From NCBI RefSeq assembly GCF_000718015.1, contig NZ_JODY01000001.1:484779-548778 (forward strand): DNA of 64,000 bases, in the 5' to 3' direction. Under the pieces are notes generated by a model, which saw nothing but the letters and a program-made list of their open reading frames with translations, did no database searches and was not told where the DNA came from. The first letter of the stretch is position 1. The number at the start of each line of letters is the position of its first letter. Made by a program: the position numbers and the translations under genes. Source of the stretch: Streptomyces catenulae. Lineage in GTDB: Bacteria > Actinomycetota > Actinomycetes > Streptomycetales > Streptomycetaceae. Positions 53,966 through 63,046 of this stretch are shown piece by piece.

Positions 53966-54367
53966 TCAGCGACCGTGCGTGGCGTGCCAGTCGGCGGCGA
54001 TCCGGCCCAGCTCCGCGTCGCGTCCGGCGAGCATCATCCGGATCATCTGGGCGTCGCCCCGCAGCGACCACGCCGGATGTCCGAACGTCGCCGGGTTGTT
54101 CCGCTCGATGAGGAAGTGCGCGGGCCAGGCCGTGCCGTAGCCGATGACCGGCAGCCCGAGCAGCAGCCGGGGCCGCCGCCGCACCGCCCCGTAGGCGGTG
54201 ACCGCGAGCCCGGTGAGCGTCCCCGCGAGGTGCACCCACCGGGTCACGGCCTTCGCGTGCATCGCGACGTAGTAGGGCCAGAACTCCTCGTACGACGCGA
54301 ACGACCGCGCCGGACCGGTTGCCGCGTCCCGCTCCGTGGCGGCCGTGCGTTCCGTGGTGTCCGTCAT
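53966..54367 (-). CDS. DUF962 / Mpo1-like membrane protein
   Basis: 133 residues with the DUF962 signature: FWPYYVAMHAKAVTRWVHLAGTLTGLAVTAYGAV, then HFLIERNNPATFGHPAWSLRGDAQMI. About two membrane helices carry the His residues. The yeast relative Mpo1 is an Fe-dependent dioxygenase of 2-hydroxy fatty acids in alpha-oxidation. A similar role for 2-hydroxy acids is possible here but unproven. ATG at 54367. Confidence 0.88.
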   Translation of the reverse strand: MTDTTERTAATERDAATGPARSFASYEEFWPYYVAMHAKAVTRWVHLAGTLTGLAVTAYGAVRRRPRLLLGLPVIGYGTAWPAHFLIERNNPATFGHPAWSLRGDAQMIRMMLAGRDAELGRIAADWHATHGR

Positions 54368-54427
54368 GCCCGCACCGTAGCCGCGCGCCCGGGCGGTGTC
54401 AGTACCGGATCCGGGCCGCCCGGTGGC

Positions 54428-55336
54428 TCACCGCCGCCCGGCGAGCGAACGGGCGGACACCGGGAAGTCGAAGTAGGTGTCCGGGAACGTCTCCGGGGAG
54501 AGCGTGTAGTGCCACCACTCGTCGGCGTAGTTGGTGAAACCGGCCCGCTCCATGCCGTGCTTCAGCAGCAGCCGGTTGGCCCGCTGCGCACCCTTGATAC
54601 GCGGGTCGAGGGTGTGCGCCAGCGTGTCGAAGCAGTCGAAGCCGGTGCCCATGTCCAGGGAGTTGTCCGGGAACCGCGTCGCCTTGGGGCCGTAGCACGG
54701 CGACAGCGGCTCACCGGGTACGTACGGCCGGGTGGGGAGCGCGGGCAGCCTCACCAGCGTCAGATCGATCGTGCTGCCCCGGCTGTGCCCCGACTTCTCC
54801 GCGATGTACCCGTCCCGGAAGAGCATCGACTTGTCGATACGGGGGTAGAACTCGCCCTTCATCCGCTGGTCGCCGAGGTCCTCGGCCCAGGCCATGAAGT
54901 GGTTCACGGCGCGCTGCGGGCGGTAGCAGTCGTACACCTTCAGGGAGTACCCGCGCCGCAGGAACGCCCGCTGCGCCCGGTGCAGCCCGGCGGCGGTGTC
55001 CCGGGTCACCAGACAGGTCGGCTCGCGGTAGCCGGTGACCCGTACGCCCATGAAGTCGTGCGGGGTGAAGTACCGCATCTCCTGGATGATCGTCGGGTCC
55101 ACGGCCCGCAGTGCGACGAACTCCGCGGGGGCGTGCGGCTCCCCGCCGCGCGCCCCGCCCGCCACCGGGGCGGCCACCGCGCCCGCCGGAACCACCGTCG
55201 TCGTCAGCGCGGCGGCCAGCCCCACGGTGAGGCCCCGCACCATCCGCCGCAGCCGTCGCCGCGCCCCGGCCACCCGGCCGACGGCCCCGGCCGCTCCGAG
55301 CGCTTCCGCCTCATGTGCCTCTCGCATTCTTGGCAT
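54428..55336 (-). CDS. Secreted VanX-like D-Ala-D-Ala dipeptidase (M15D)
   Basis: About 302 residues. Signal sequence about residues 30-60 (RMVRGLTVGLAAALTTTVVPAGAVAA). Zinc ligands His184 and Asp191 in SGHSRGSTID, the catalytic Glu273 and ligand His276 in EWWHY, and Arg139 in YDCYRP are all present. The ATG at 55336 follows a TAGACG -10 by 6 bases, so I take it as leaderless. VanX cuts D-Ala-D-Ala in the cytoplasm in vancomycin-resistant cells; an exported form more likely serves cell-wall recycling. No vanHA genes are near. Confidence 0.87.
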   Translation of the reverse strand: MPRMREAHEAEALGAAGAVGRVAGARRRLRRMVRGLTVGLAAALTTTVVPAGAVAAPVAGGARGGEPHAPAEFVALRAVDPTIIQEMRYFTPHDFMGVRVTGYREPTCLVTRDTAAGLHRAQRAFLRRGYSLKVYDCYRPQRAVNHFMAWAEDLGDQRMKGEFYPRIDKSMLFRDGYIAEKSGHSRGSTIDLTLVRLPALPTRPYVPGEPLSPCYGPKATRFPDNSLDMGTGFDCFDTLAHTLDPRIKGAQRANRLLLKHGMERAGFTNYADEWWHYTLSPETFPDTYFDFPVSARSLAGRR

Positions 55337-55478
55337 GAGCACCGTCTACCAGCACCGGGGCGGCGGAGGGAACCCTCAGGGCACCGCGCCGCGGCGGAAG
55401 CGGGAACCGCCGAGGACCTCGGCGGCCCACCCGGGGGAGCGGCGCGGGCCCCGCATCCGGCCGGGCCCCGGACCGGCC

Positions 55479-57839
55479 TCACCCCTCCGCCGCCCCCGCC
55501 CCCCGCACCCGTACGCGGTACCCCACCGCGCCGCCGCCCTGACGCTCCACCACCACCCGGCCCCGCTCCAGCCACGACACGAACCGGGTCGCCTCCGGCT
55601 GCGCGCCCTCGTCCTCCGGGACGACCAACCCGCCGCCGTTGCGCCCGGTGACCGGCGCCCAGACCTCCAGCTCCGTTGTGCCGTCCGCCCCCGTCACCGG
55701 GAGCACCGCACCGGCCCGGGCCAGCACCGGTATCCGCGACAGCGGCGCCGCCAGCCGCACCGGCCCGGGCCCGTCGTACGCCCGCCCCGTCGCCGTGTCG
55801 TACCAGCGCCCGCGCGGCAGCCGCACCACCCGCGTGCGCGCCCCCGGCTCCAGCACCGGCGCCACCAACAGCGCGTCCCCCAGCAGGAACGCGTCCTCGC
55901 AGTCCCGCAACGCCCGGTCGTGCGGCGTCCGCCACCACACCGGCCGCACATACGGCGCACCGGTCAGCCGCGCCAGCTGCCCCAGCGTCGCGAAGTACGG
56001 CACCAGCCGCTCCCGCTCCGCCAGCGCCGCCCGCACATGCGCCAGCACCTCCGCCCCGTGCCCCCACGGCCCCGCCCCGTCCCGGGTGCGGAACAGCGGC
56101 AGATACGCCGCCAGCTGACACCACCGCAGATACAGCTCCGCCCCCGCCGCGCCGCCGCCCCCCACCTCCGGCCCGCTGTACGGCACCCCGCACAGCCCCA
56201 GGCCCAGCACCAGCGCCAACGACGCCCGCAGCCCCGGCCAGTCCGCCCCCGCGTCCGCCGACCACACCCCGCCGTACCGCTGGAGCCCCGCCCACCCCGA
56301 CCGGGAGAAGGCGAACGGCCGCTCCCCGGGGCGCGCCGCCCCCGCACCCTCCTGCCCGGCACGCGCCATCTGGAGCGCGTACACGTTGTGCGCCTCCCGG
56401 TGGTCACCGCCGCGCCCCTCCAGCGCATGGCGCGCCGACCGCTCCAGCGCCACCTCCCCGCACGCCGCGAACGGCACCGGCGCCGCCAGATCGTGCCCCG
56501 CCCCGGCGAACCCCTGCGCCCACCGCTCCGCGGACCGCCCGCCCCACCAGGCCCGCGCCGCCGGATCCGTGAAGTCCGGGAACACCGACTCACCCGGACC
56601 CGCCACCCCGCGCACCTCCCGGCCCCGCGCATCGCGCACGAACGCCCCCGCCGCCACCCCGCCGTCGTACTCCCGCGCCCCCGCACGCACCCGGACCGCC
56701 GGGCCCTCGACCGCCACGGCCCGCACCCCCTCGCCCAGCAACTCCCGCGTCAACCGCGGCAGCGCGGCGCCCTCCGGGACCTCACCGGCGCGCTCCCGCC
56801 GCGCCCCCGGCCCCAGCTCCAGATGGACGGCGGCCAGCGGCAGCCCGTGCTCCCGGTGGGCGGCCACCGCCCGCCGCACCCGGGGAGCGTCACCCCGCAG
56901 CGCGTGCTGCGCACCGAACGCCCACCGCGGCGGCGGCAGCGGCGCACCCGTCAGCGCCGTCCACCCCATCAGCACCCGGGCGGGCGTCCCCACCAGCACC
57001 CAGTACCGCAACGGACCGCCGTCCAGCCGCAGCGCGCACGCCCCCCGGCGGTCGTGCCCCGACCCCGCGCCCTCCCGGCCCTCCCGCAACGTCACCCAGC
57101 CGTCCCAGGAGTTGTCGTGGAAGACCAGATGCGTCCCGGCGTCCGCCACCACCAGCTGCACCGGCATCGTCAACCGGTCCTCCCCGGCGCCGTCCGGCCC
57201 CCCGGGCGCGGTGTTCCACAGCCGGTACGACCCGTCCCGCAGCCGTGGCCCCGCCGCCCGGCCCCCCAGCCCGAAGAACCGCGCGTCCGCCGCCACCTCC
57301 GACCGCTGCACCCACCGCGAACGCCCCGGGGAGCCGCCCTCCGGACCTGCGCCGTCCGCCTCCCCGCTGGTGCCCGCATCCGTACGGTCCCACCACCGCG
57401 GCGGCAACTCCCGCCGCAGCAGCACCCCGCCCGGCGTCCGCACCTCCACCGCGCCGTGCCGCGACACCACGACCGTCACCCGCTCCGACACCACCCGCCA
57501 GCCACCCTCGGTGTCCGGCTCCAGCACCGCCCGCGCATCCGCCTGCGGACACCCGGCCAGCGCGTACGACGGCTCCGGCGCCGCCCCGTCCCAGCCGCAG
57601 AACACCGCACCGCCCGCCGCCACCCGCACCCGCAGCGACGACCGCGCGAACCGGATCACCCCACCACCCGGCTGCGGCTCGGCCCCCTCGGCCTCCCCGG
57701 GAACCCGGGCACGCTCCCGCCCGCCCCGGGGCAGCGCCACCGCGTCTGCCCTCCGCCGCCGCCACGCGGCCCGTACCGACCGCAGCCCCTGCGCCGCACC
57801 GACGGCCCGCACCGACCGCACCAGATCACGCCCGTTCAT
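55479..57839 (-). CDS. Divergent glycoside hydrolase family 31 protein
   Basis: 786 residues; start at ATG 57839 (MNGRDLVRSVRAVG), with a GTG ten codons upstream as alternative. GH31 features: RFFGLGGRAAGPRLRDGSYRLWNTAPGG (substrate-binding N-domain), FAFSRSGWAGLQRYGGVWSADAGADWPGLR (the R and W-S-x-D region holding the acid/base Asp) and GVPYSGPEVGG. The nucleophile motif WxDMNEP is not recognisable; the aligned part reads GHDLAAP, so Asp may remain but Asn-Glu are gone. Expected substrates are alpha-glucosides or xylosides. No signal peptide is obvious. It is divergent from acetoacetyl-CoA synthetase. Confidence 0.85.
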   Translation of the reverse strand: MNGRDLVRSVRAVGAAQGLRSVRAAWRRRRADAVALPRGGRERARVPGEAEGAEPQPGGGVIRFARSSLRVRVAAGGAVFCGWDGAAPEPSYALAGCPQADARAVLEPDTEGGWRVVSERVTVVVSRHGAVEVRTPGGVLLRRELPPRWWDRTDAGTSGEADGAGPEGGSPGRSRWVQRSEVAADARFFGLGGRAAGPRLRDGSYRLWNTAPGGPDGAGEDRLTMPVQLVVADAGTHLVFHDNSWDGWVTLREGREGAGSGHDRRGACALRLDGGPLRYWVLVGTPARVLMGWTALTGAPLPPPRWAFGAQHALRGDAPRVRRAVAAHREHGLPLAAVHLELGPGARRERAGEVPEGAALPRLTRELLGEGVRAVAVEGPAVRVRAGAREYDGGVAAGAFVRDARGREVRGVAGPGESVFPDFTDPAARAWWGGRSAERWAQGFAGAGHDLAAPVPFAACGEVALERSARHALEGRGGDHREAHNVYALQMARAGQEGAGAARPGERPFAFSRSGWAGLQRYGGVWSADAGADWPGLRASLALVLGLGLCGVPYSGPEVGGGGAAGAELYLRWCQLAAYLPLFRTRDGAGPWGHGAEVLAHVRAALAERERLVPYFATLGQLARLTGAPYVRPVWWRTPHDRALRDCEDAFLLGDALLVAPVLEPGARTRVVRLPRGRWYDTATGRAYDGPGPVRLAAPLSRIPVLARAGAVLPVTGADGTTELEVWAPVTGRNGGGLVVPEDEGAQPEATRFVSWLERGRVVVERQGGGAVGYRVRVRGAGAAEG

Positions 57840-58140
57840 GCTGCTCAGACTGTCATTCCCGACGATCACCCCGAGGGGCGTTCAACTTCCGTTCACCTGA
57901 GCGTCCACCGGGCGCCGTCCGACGGCCGAACCCCCCACACCCGGGGCCGCGCGACCGGACCGCACCCCGGATCACGACCGCCCCACCGGACCGTCCGGCA
58001 CCTCGGCGTGATCGTCGCCCCACAGGTCAACCCTGGTGCACAGGACGATCACATGGCATCGTCCAGGAAGGCCGCGTCACCCCCGCACCCGCGCCGGGCG
58101 CGGCCGACGCCCACCACGCGTACCGTCCGGGAGCCCCGTC
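57840..58140. promoter_or_regulatory. Divergent region GH31 / acetoacetyl-CoA synthetase with long inverted repeat
   Basis: About 300 bases without a gene. A perfect 9-base inverted repeat GTGATCGTC (58008-58016) and GACGATCAC (58044-58052) flanks a 27-base loop that itself contains CAGGTCAACCCTGG. The repeat is 90-130 bases upstream of the plus-strand start. It could be an operator or leader structure. Confidence 0.4.
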
Positions 58141-60180
58141 ATGACCACCGCACCGTCCCCCGCCCAGCAGCCGACCCCCCTCTGGCAGCCCGGCCCGGAC
58201 CGCATCGAGGGCGCACAGGTCACCCGCTTCCAGACCTGGGCCGCCACCCACCACGGCGCCCCCGCCGTCACCCCCGGCGACCCGCAGCGCAGCTACACCG
58301 ACCTGCACCGCTGGTCCACCGACGAACTGCCCGCCTTCTGGCAGGCGGTCGCGGAATGGTTCGACGTCCGCTTCGCCACCCCGTACGACACCGTGCTCGG
58401 CGACCGCTCCATGCCCGGCGCGCACTGGTTCCCCGGCGCCACCCTCAACTACGCCGAGCACGCCCTGCGCACCGCCGACGACCCGGCCCGCGCCGCCACC
58501 CCCGCGCTGCTCCACACCGACGAGAGCCAGGAGATCGCCCCCGTCAGCTGGGCCGACCTCCGCGACCAGGTCGCCTCGCTCGCCGCCGCCCTGCGCGACC
58601 TCGGCGTCCGCCCCGGCGACCGGATCAGCGGCTACCTCCCCAACATCCCGCAGGCCGTCGTCGCCTTCCTCGCCACCGCCGCCGTCGGCGCCGTCTGGAC
58701 CTCCTGCGCCCCCGACTTCGGCGCCCGCAGCGTCCTCGACCGCTTCCAGCAGGTCGAACCCGTCGTGCTGTTCACCGTCGACGGCTACCGCTACGGCGGC
58801 AAGGAACACGACCGCCGCGCCACCGTCACCGAACTCCGCGCCGAACTCCCCACCCTGCGCGCCGTCGTCCACATCCCGCTGCTCGGCACCGACACCCCCG
58901 AAGCCGCCCTGACCTGGTCGGACCTGACCACCAACGCGGCCGAACCGGCCTACGAACAGGTCCCCTTCGACCACCCGCTCTGGGTCCTGTACTCCTCCGG
59001 CACCACCGGCCTGCCCAAGGCGATCGTCCAGTCCCAGGGCGGCATCCTCCTCGAACACCTCAAGCAGCTCGGCCTCCACTGCGACCTCGGCCCCGACGAC
59101 CGCTTCTTCTGGTACACCTCCACCGGCTGGATGATGTGGAACTTCCTCGTCGGCGGCCTCCTGACCGGCACCACGATCGTCCTCTACGACGGCAGCCCCG
59201 GCCATCCCGACGTCGCCGCCCAGTGGCGCATCGCCGAAGCCACCCGCGCCACCCTCTTCGGCACCTCCGCCGCCTACGTCATGGCCTGCCGCAAGGTCGG
59301 TATCCACCCCGCCCGCGACCTCGACCTCTCCACCATCGGCTGCGTCGCCACCACCGGCTCCCCGCTGCCCCCCGACGGCTTCCGCTGGCTCCACGACACC
59401 TTCCGGGAGGGCGGCGGCGACCTCTGGATCGCCTCCGTCAGCGGCGGCACCGACGTCTGCAGCTGCTTCGCCGGAGCCGTCCCCACCCTCCCCGTCCACA
59501 TCGGCGAACTCCAGGCCCCCGGCCTCGGCACCGACCTCCAGGCGTGGGACCCGCAGGGCCACCCGGTCATCGACGAGGTCGGCGAACTCGTCGTCACCAA
59601 CCCGATGCCCTCCATGCCGGTCCGCTTCTGGAACGACCCCGACGGCAGCCGCTACCACGACAGCTACTTCGACACCTACCCCGGCGTCTGGCGGCACGGC
59701 GACTGGATCACCCGCACCTCCCGCGGCGGCGTCATCATCCACGGCCGCTCCGACTCCACCCTCAACCGCCAGGGCGTCCGCATGGGCTCCTCCGACATCT
59801 ACGAAGCCGTCGAACGCCTCCCCGAGATCCGCGAATCCCTCGTCATCGGCCTCGAACTCCCCGACGGCGGCTACTGGATGCCCCTCTTCGTCCACCTCGC
59901 CCCGGGCGCCGTCCTCGACGACGCGCTCCGCGACCGCATCAAGCGGACCCTGCGCACCGAACTCTCCCCGCGCCACGTCCCCGACGACATCATCGAGGCC
60001 CCCGGCATCCCCCACACCCTCACCGGCAAGCGCATCGAGGTCCCCGTCAAACGCCTCCTCCAAGGCACCCCCCTCGACAAGGCCGTCAACCCCGGCTCCG
60101 TCGACGACCTCCCCCTCCTCCACTTCTACGAGCGCATCGCCGCCGACCGCCGCGCCCGGAACGACGACCGCGCACAGTAA
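58141..60180 (+). CDS. acsA: Acetoacetyl-CoA synthetase
   Basis: 679 residues, the usual length for acetoacetate-CoA ligases and longer than FadD ligases. N-terminal WFPGATLNYAEHAL is characteristic of the acetoacetyl-CoA synthetase group; YSSGTTGLPKAIVQ is the P-loop, YTSTGWMMWNFLVGGLLTG the family-specific middle, and TGKRIEVPVKRLLQG holds the C-terminal lysine. It converts acetoacetate to acetoacetyl-CoA with ATP. The ATG at 58141 has GGGA upstream. The neighbouring unknown gene begins behind a hairpin, so the two are separate units. Confidence 0.94.
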   Translation: MTTAPSPAQQPTPLWQPGPDRIEGAQVTRFQTWAATHHGAPAVTPGDPQRSYTDLHRWSTDELPAFWQAVAEWFDVRFATPYDTVLGDRSMPGAHWFPGATLNYAEHALRTADDPARAATPALLHTDESQEIAPVSWADLRDQVASLAAALRDLGVRPGDRISGYLPNIPQAVVAFLATAAVGAVWTSCAPDFGARSVLDRFQQVEPVVLFTVDGYRYGGKEHDRRATVTELRAELPTLRAVVHIPLLGTDTPEAALTWSDLTTNAAEPAYEQVPFDHPLWVLYSSGTTGLPKAIVQSQGGILLEHLKQLGLHCDLGPDDRFFWYTSTGWMMWNFLVGGLLTGTTIVLYDGSPGHPDVAAQWRIAEATRATLFGTSAAYVMACRKVGIHPARDLDLSTIGCVATTGSPLPPDGFRWLHDTFREGGGDLWIASVSGGTDVCSCFAGAVPTLPVHIGELQAPGLGTDLQAWDPQGHPVIDEVGELVVTNPMPSMPVRFWNDPDGSRYHDSYFDTYPGVWRHGDWITRTSRGGVIIHGRSDSTLNRQGVRMGSSDIYEAVERLPEIRESLVIGLELPDGGYWMPLFVHLAPGAVLDDALRDRIKRTLRTELSPRHVPDDIIEAPGIPHTLTGKRIEVPVKRLLQGTPLDKAVNPGSVDDLPLLHFYERIAADRRARNDDRAQ

Positions 60181-60204
60181 CGGCCGGACCCGCTCCACCC
60201 GCCG

Positions 60205-60227
60205 TTGTCAGACCCCCTGATTACTCT
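60205..60227 (+). promoter_or_regulatory. Second RecA-NDp-like DNA-damage promoter
   Basis: TTGTCAGAC (60205-60213), eight bases, TACTCT (60222-60227): all strongly conserved bases of the RecA-NDp consensus are present, with AC in place of the weakly conserved TG. It is 25 bases after the acetoacetyl-CoA synthetase stop. An ATG at 60237 lies 9 bases after the -10. Confidence 0.6.
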
Positions 60228-60242
60228 CGGTGACAAATGAAG

Positions 60243-60269
60243 TCCGCGGCGGCACCCCGCCGCCGCGGA
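60243..60269 (+). terminator. 11-bp perfect hairpin in the leader of the next gene
   Basis: TCCGCGGCGGC (60243-60253) pairs with GCCGCCGCGGA (60259-60269) over a 5-base loop. It is downstream of the DNA-damage-type promoter and upstream of the ATG at 60294, so besides terminating acsA it could act as an attenuator. Confidence 0.6.
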
Positions 60270-60293
60270 CGACCGACGCACCGAGGGGCCCTC

Positions 60294-61205
60294 ATGACAT
60301 CCGCGTTCCGCACCACCCGCCGCACCAAGGAACTGCTGCGCCGCGAAATCCCCGGCACCGCAGGCGTGCTCGCCGACCCGCACGACTTCGCGGCCATGCG
60401 CCGCTACCGCACCTTCCCCTTCCAGGACCACACCCGCTACCTCCGCCACCTGGAGGACCACCTCCGCACCCGCACCGCCCAAGGCATGCGGACCAGCCTC
60501 GCCCTCTTCGACCCCGCCGCCTACGCCGAGTACTGCGCGGAGCTGGGCATCGACCCCGACAGCATCGACAGCCGCGCCCGCTACACCGGCGAACTCGCCG
60601 CCACCGGCGCCACCCTGCCGTACGCCGGTGAACCGCTGCCCCAACTCCTCCCGCTGCTCGTCGAGGAGACCGGACGCCAGGCCGTCTGGGACACCGCGGC
60701 CACCCGCCTCGCCGAAGCCGGCACCTGCCAGGAGTGCGGGGCAGACCTCTCCCACACCGCCTTCGCCCTCGCCACCCAGGCACTCAAGGAACTCCTCGAC
60801 GGCCTCGGCGACGGCACCCACCACCTCGTCTGCAGCATCCCCGCCGGACCACCACCTCTCCTGGCGGCGCTCCGCGTCACCTCCGAGGAGGGCCGCCACA
60901 GCCTCGCGGAATCACCGTCCCTGACCTTCTGCACGGTCCTGGCCGCGGGCATCGCCCACCGCACACCGGGCGGCATCGTCTCCCGCAGCACCCGCCCGGA
61001 ACCGCGGCCCGAGGCCACCACCCCGCACGACACCGTCCGCGGCTGGACCCTGCGCGACGGCTGGCCCGAACCCCTCACCGCCGCCCAGGTCTTCACCGCC
61101 TACTGCACCGACGCCGAAACCGGCGACCCCATCCCACCGGAGCCCCACGTCGACCACACCGAGGGCTTCCCCCTCACCCGCCCACCGGAGACCCACCACT
61201 GCTGA
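60294..61205 (+). CDS. Conserved hypothetical protein, possibly DNA-damage inducible
   Basis: 303 residues, soluble, helical and slightly acidic. No known motif. A cysteine pair in GTCQECGADLS might bind metal. The start at ATG 60294 (MTSAFRTTRRTKELLRRE) has GAGGGG upstream; an upstream ATG at 60237, 9 bases after a -10, would add 19 residues (KSAAAPRRRGRPTHRGAL) and would make the transcript leaderless with the hairpin inside the coding sequence. I do not recognise the family. Its promoter is the only clue to function. Confidence 0.75.
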   Translation: MTSAFRTTRRTKELLRREIPGTAGVLADPHDFAAMRRYRTFPFQDHTRYLRHLEDHLRTRTAQGMRTSLALFDPAAYAEYCAELGIDPDSIDSRARYTGELAATGATLPYAGEPLPQLLPLLVEETGRQAVWDTAATRLAEAGTCQECGADLSHTAFALATQALKELLDGLGDGTHHLVCSIPAGPPPLLAALRVTSEEGRHSLAESPSLTFCTVLAAGIAHRTPGGIVSRSTRPEPRPEATTPHDTVRGWTLRDGWPEPLTAAQVFTAYCTDAETGDPIPPEPHVDHTEGFPLTRPPETHHC

Positions 61206-61233
61206 CCCCACACCACCCCGAAACGCCTGACGG

Positions 61234-61253
61234 CCGCCCCGCCACAGGGGCGG
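61234..61253. terminator. Bidirectional terminator
   Basis: CCGCCCC (61234-61240) pairs with GGGGCGG (61247-61253) over a 6-base loop between the convergent stops at 61205 and 61298. Confidence 0.65.
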
Positions 61254-61297
61254 GACGGCCGACAGGTCGGTCACGGGCGGCAGGGCACCGCCGGGAA

Positions 61298-62968
61298 TCA
61301 CTCCCCGGAGAGCACCGCCTGCGCGGCGACCTGCGCCTCCTCGGCGGTGTCCGCCGCCCGCGCCGCCGCGGCGGCACGCTCACACTGCGCCAGCGTGTGC
61401 TTGGCCAACGTCGCCCGCACATACGGAAGGGAGGCCGCGCCCATCGACAGCGACGTCACCCCGAGCCCGGTCAGCACACAGGCCAGCAGCGGATCCGACG
61501 CCGCCTCACCGCACACACCACAGCTCTTGCCCTCGGCCTTCGCGGACTCCGCCGACAGCGCCACCAGATCCAGCAGCGCCGGCTGCCACGGATCCTGCAG
61601 CCGCGACACCGCGCCCACCTGACGGTCCGCCGCGAAGGTGTACTGCGCGAGGTCGTTGGTCCCCAGCGAAAGGAACTCCACCTCCTGCAGAATCGACCGC
61701 GCCCGCAGCGCCGCCGACGGAATCTCCACCATCGCCCCGAACTTCGCCTGCAACCCGGCGTCCCGGCACGCGTCCGCGAACGCCTTCGCGTCCGTACGGT
61801 CCGCCACCATCGGCGCCATGACCTCCAGGTAGACGGGCAGCCCCTCGGCCGCCTTCGCCAACGCGGTCAGCTGCGTCCGCAGCACCTCCGGGTGGTCGAG
61901 CAGGGTACGCAGCCCCCGCACGCCCAGCGCCGGGTTCGGCTCGTCGGCGGGCGTCAGGAAGTCCAGCGGCTTGTCGGCACCGGCGTCCAGCACCCGCACC
62001 ACGACCCGGCCCTCCGGGAACGCCTCCAGCACCGTCCGGTACGCCTCGACCTGCTTCTCCTCGGACGGCGCCTGCTTGCTGTCGTCCAGGAAGAGGAACT
62101 CCGTACGGAACAGCCCGACGCCCTCCGCACCGGCCTCCACCGCCGCCGGTACGTCCGCGGGCCCGCCGATGTTCGCCAGCAGCGGCACCTTGTGACCGTC
62201 GGAGGTGGCACCCGGCCCGGTCGACGCGGCCAGCGCCGCCTTCCGCGCCGCGGCGTCCGTCTCCAGCTCCTCGCGCTTCGCCGCGCTCGGCTCGACGAAG
62301 ATCTCGCCGGTGCTCCCGTCGACCGCGATGACGGTCCCCTCGGCCAGCTCACCCGCGCCCGGCAGCGCGACCACCGCGGGCACCCCCAGCGCCCGCGCCA
62401 GAATCGCGCTGTGGCTGGTGGGACCGCCCTCCTCGGTCACGAAACCGAGCACCAGCGTCGGGTCGAGCAGCGCCGTGTCGGCAGGTGCCAGATCCCGCGC
62501 GATGAGCACATACGGCTCGTCGCTGTCCGGCACACCCGGCATCGGCACACCCAGCAGCCGCGCCACGATCCGGTTCCGCACGTCGTCCAGGTCGGCGACC
62601 CGGCCCGCCAGGTACTCACCCGCACCCGCGAGCAGCGCCCGGTAGGCCGCGAACGCGTCGTACACCCCGCGCTCGGCGGTGCTGCCGACGGCGATCCGCC
62701 GCTCGACATCCGCGATCAGCTCCGGGTCCTGGGCCATCATGGCCTGGGCCTCCAGCACGGCCTGAGCCTCGCCACCGGCCAGATTCCCCCGCGCGATCAG
62801 ATCGGCCGCCACCGCTTCCACGGCCTGGCGGGCCCGCCCCTGCTCACGCTCCGCCTCGTCGGCCGGAATCTGCTTGGCCGGCGGCTCCAGCACCGCCGTC
62901 CCCATGTGCCGCACCTCGCCGATCGCCACACCGTGACTCACGCCGACGCCTCGCAGCGTTGTCTCCAT
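61298..62968 (-). CDS. ptsI: PEP-protein phosphotransferase EI
   Basis: 556 residues. The phosphorylated His186 lies in EEGGPTSHSAILARALGVPAVV, followed by the PEP-binding TIM barrel with VGLFRTEFLF, FRTVLE, VRVLDAGADKPLDF, NPALGVRGLR and SLGTNDLAQYTFAADR, and the active-site Cys in CGVCGEAA. EI passes phosphate from PEP to HPr as the first step of sugar uptake by the PTS. GGAGACGG precedes the ATG at 62968. It lies 78 bases behind crr in the same direction, as in other Streptomyces. Confidence 0.96.
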   Translation of the reverse strand: METTLRGVGVSHGVAIGEVRHMGTAVLEPPAKQIPADEAEREQGRARQAVEAVAADLIARGNLAGGEAQAVLEAQAMMAQDPELIADVERRIAVGSTAERGVYDAFAAYRALLAGAGEYLAGRVADLDDVRNRIVARLLGVPMPGVPDSDEPYVLIARDLAPADTALLDPTLVLGFVTEEGGPTSHSAILARALGVPAVVALPGAGELAEGTVIAVDGSTGEIFVEPSAAKREELETDAAARKAALAASTGPGATSDGHKVPLLANIGGPADVPAAVEAGAEGVGLFRTEFLFLDDSKQAPSEEKQVEAYRTVLEAFPEGRVVVRVLDAGADKPLDFLTPADEPNPALGVRGLRTLLDHPEVLRTQLTALAKAAEGLPVYLEVMAPMVADRTDAKAFADACRDAGLQAKFGAMVEIPSAALRARSILQEVEFLSLGTNDLAQYTFAADRQVGAVSRLQDPWQPALLDLVALSAESAKAEGKSCGVCGEAASDPLLACVLTGLGVTSLSMGAASLPYVRATLAKHTLAQCERAAAAARAADTAEEAQVAAQAVLSGE

Positions 62969-63046
62969 TGCACCCGTCTCCGGTTGATGCGACGACGCGA
63001 GCCGCCGCGATGGATGTCGAACCTGCCGTCGCGGGACGGCCCCCGG

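Noticed and set aside
54428..55336. Vancomycin resistance (vanX)
   Set aside because: The protein has an export signal and no vanH, vanA, vanR or vanS genes are present, so a wall-recycling role is more likely.
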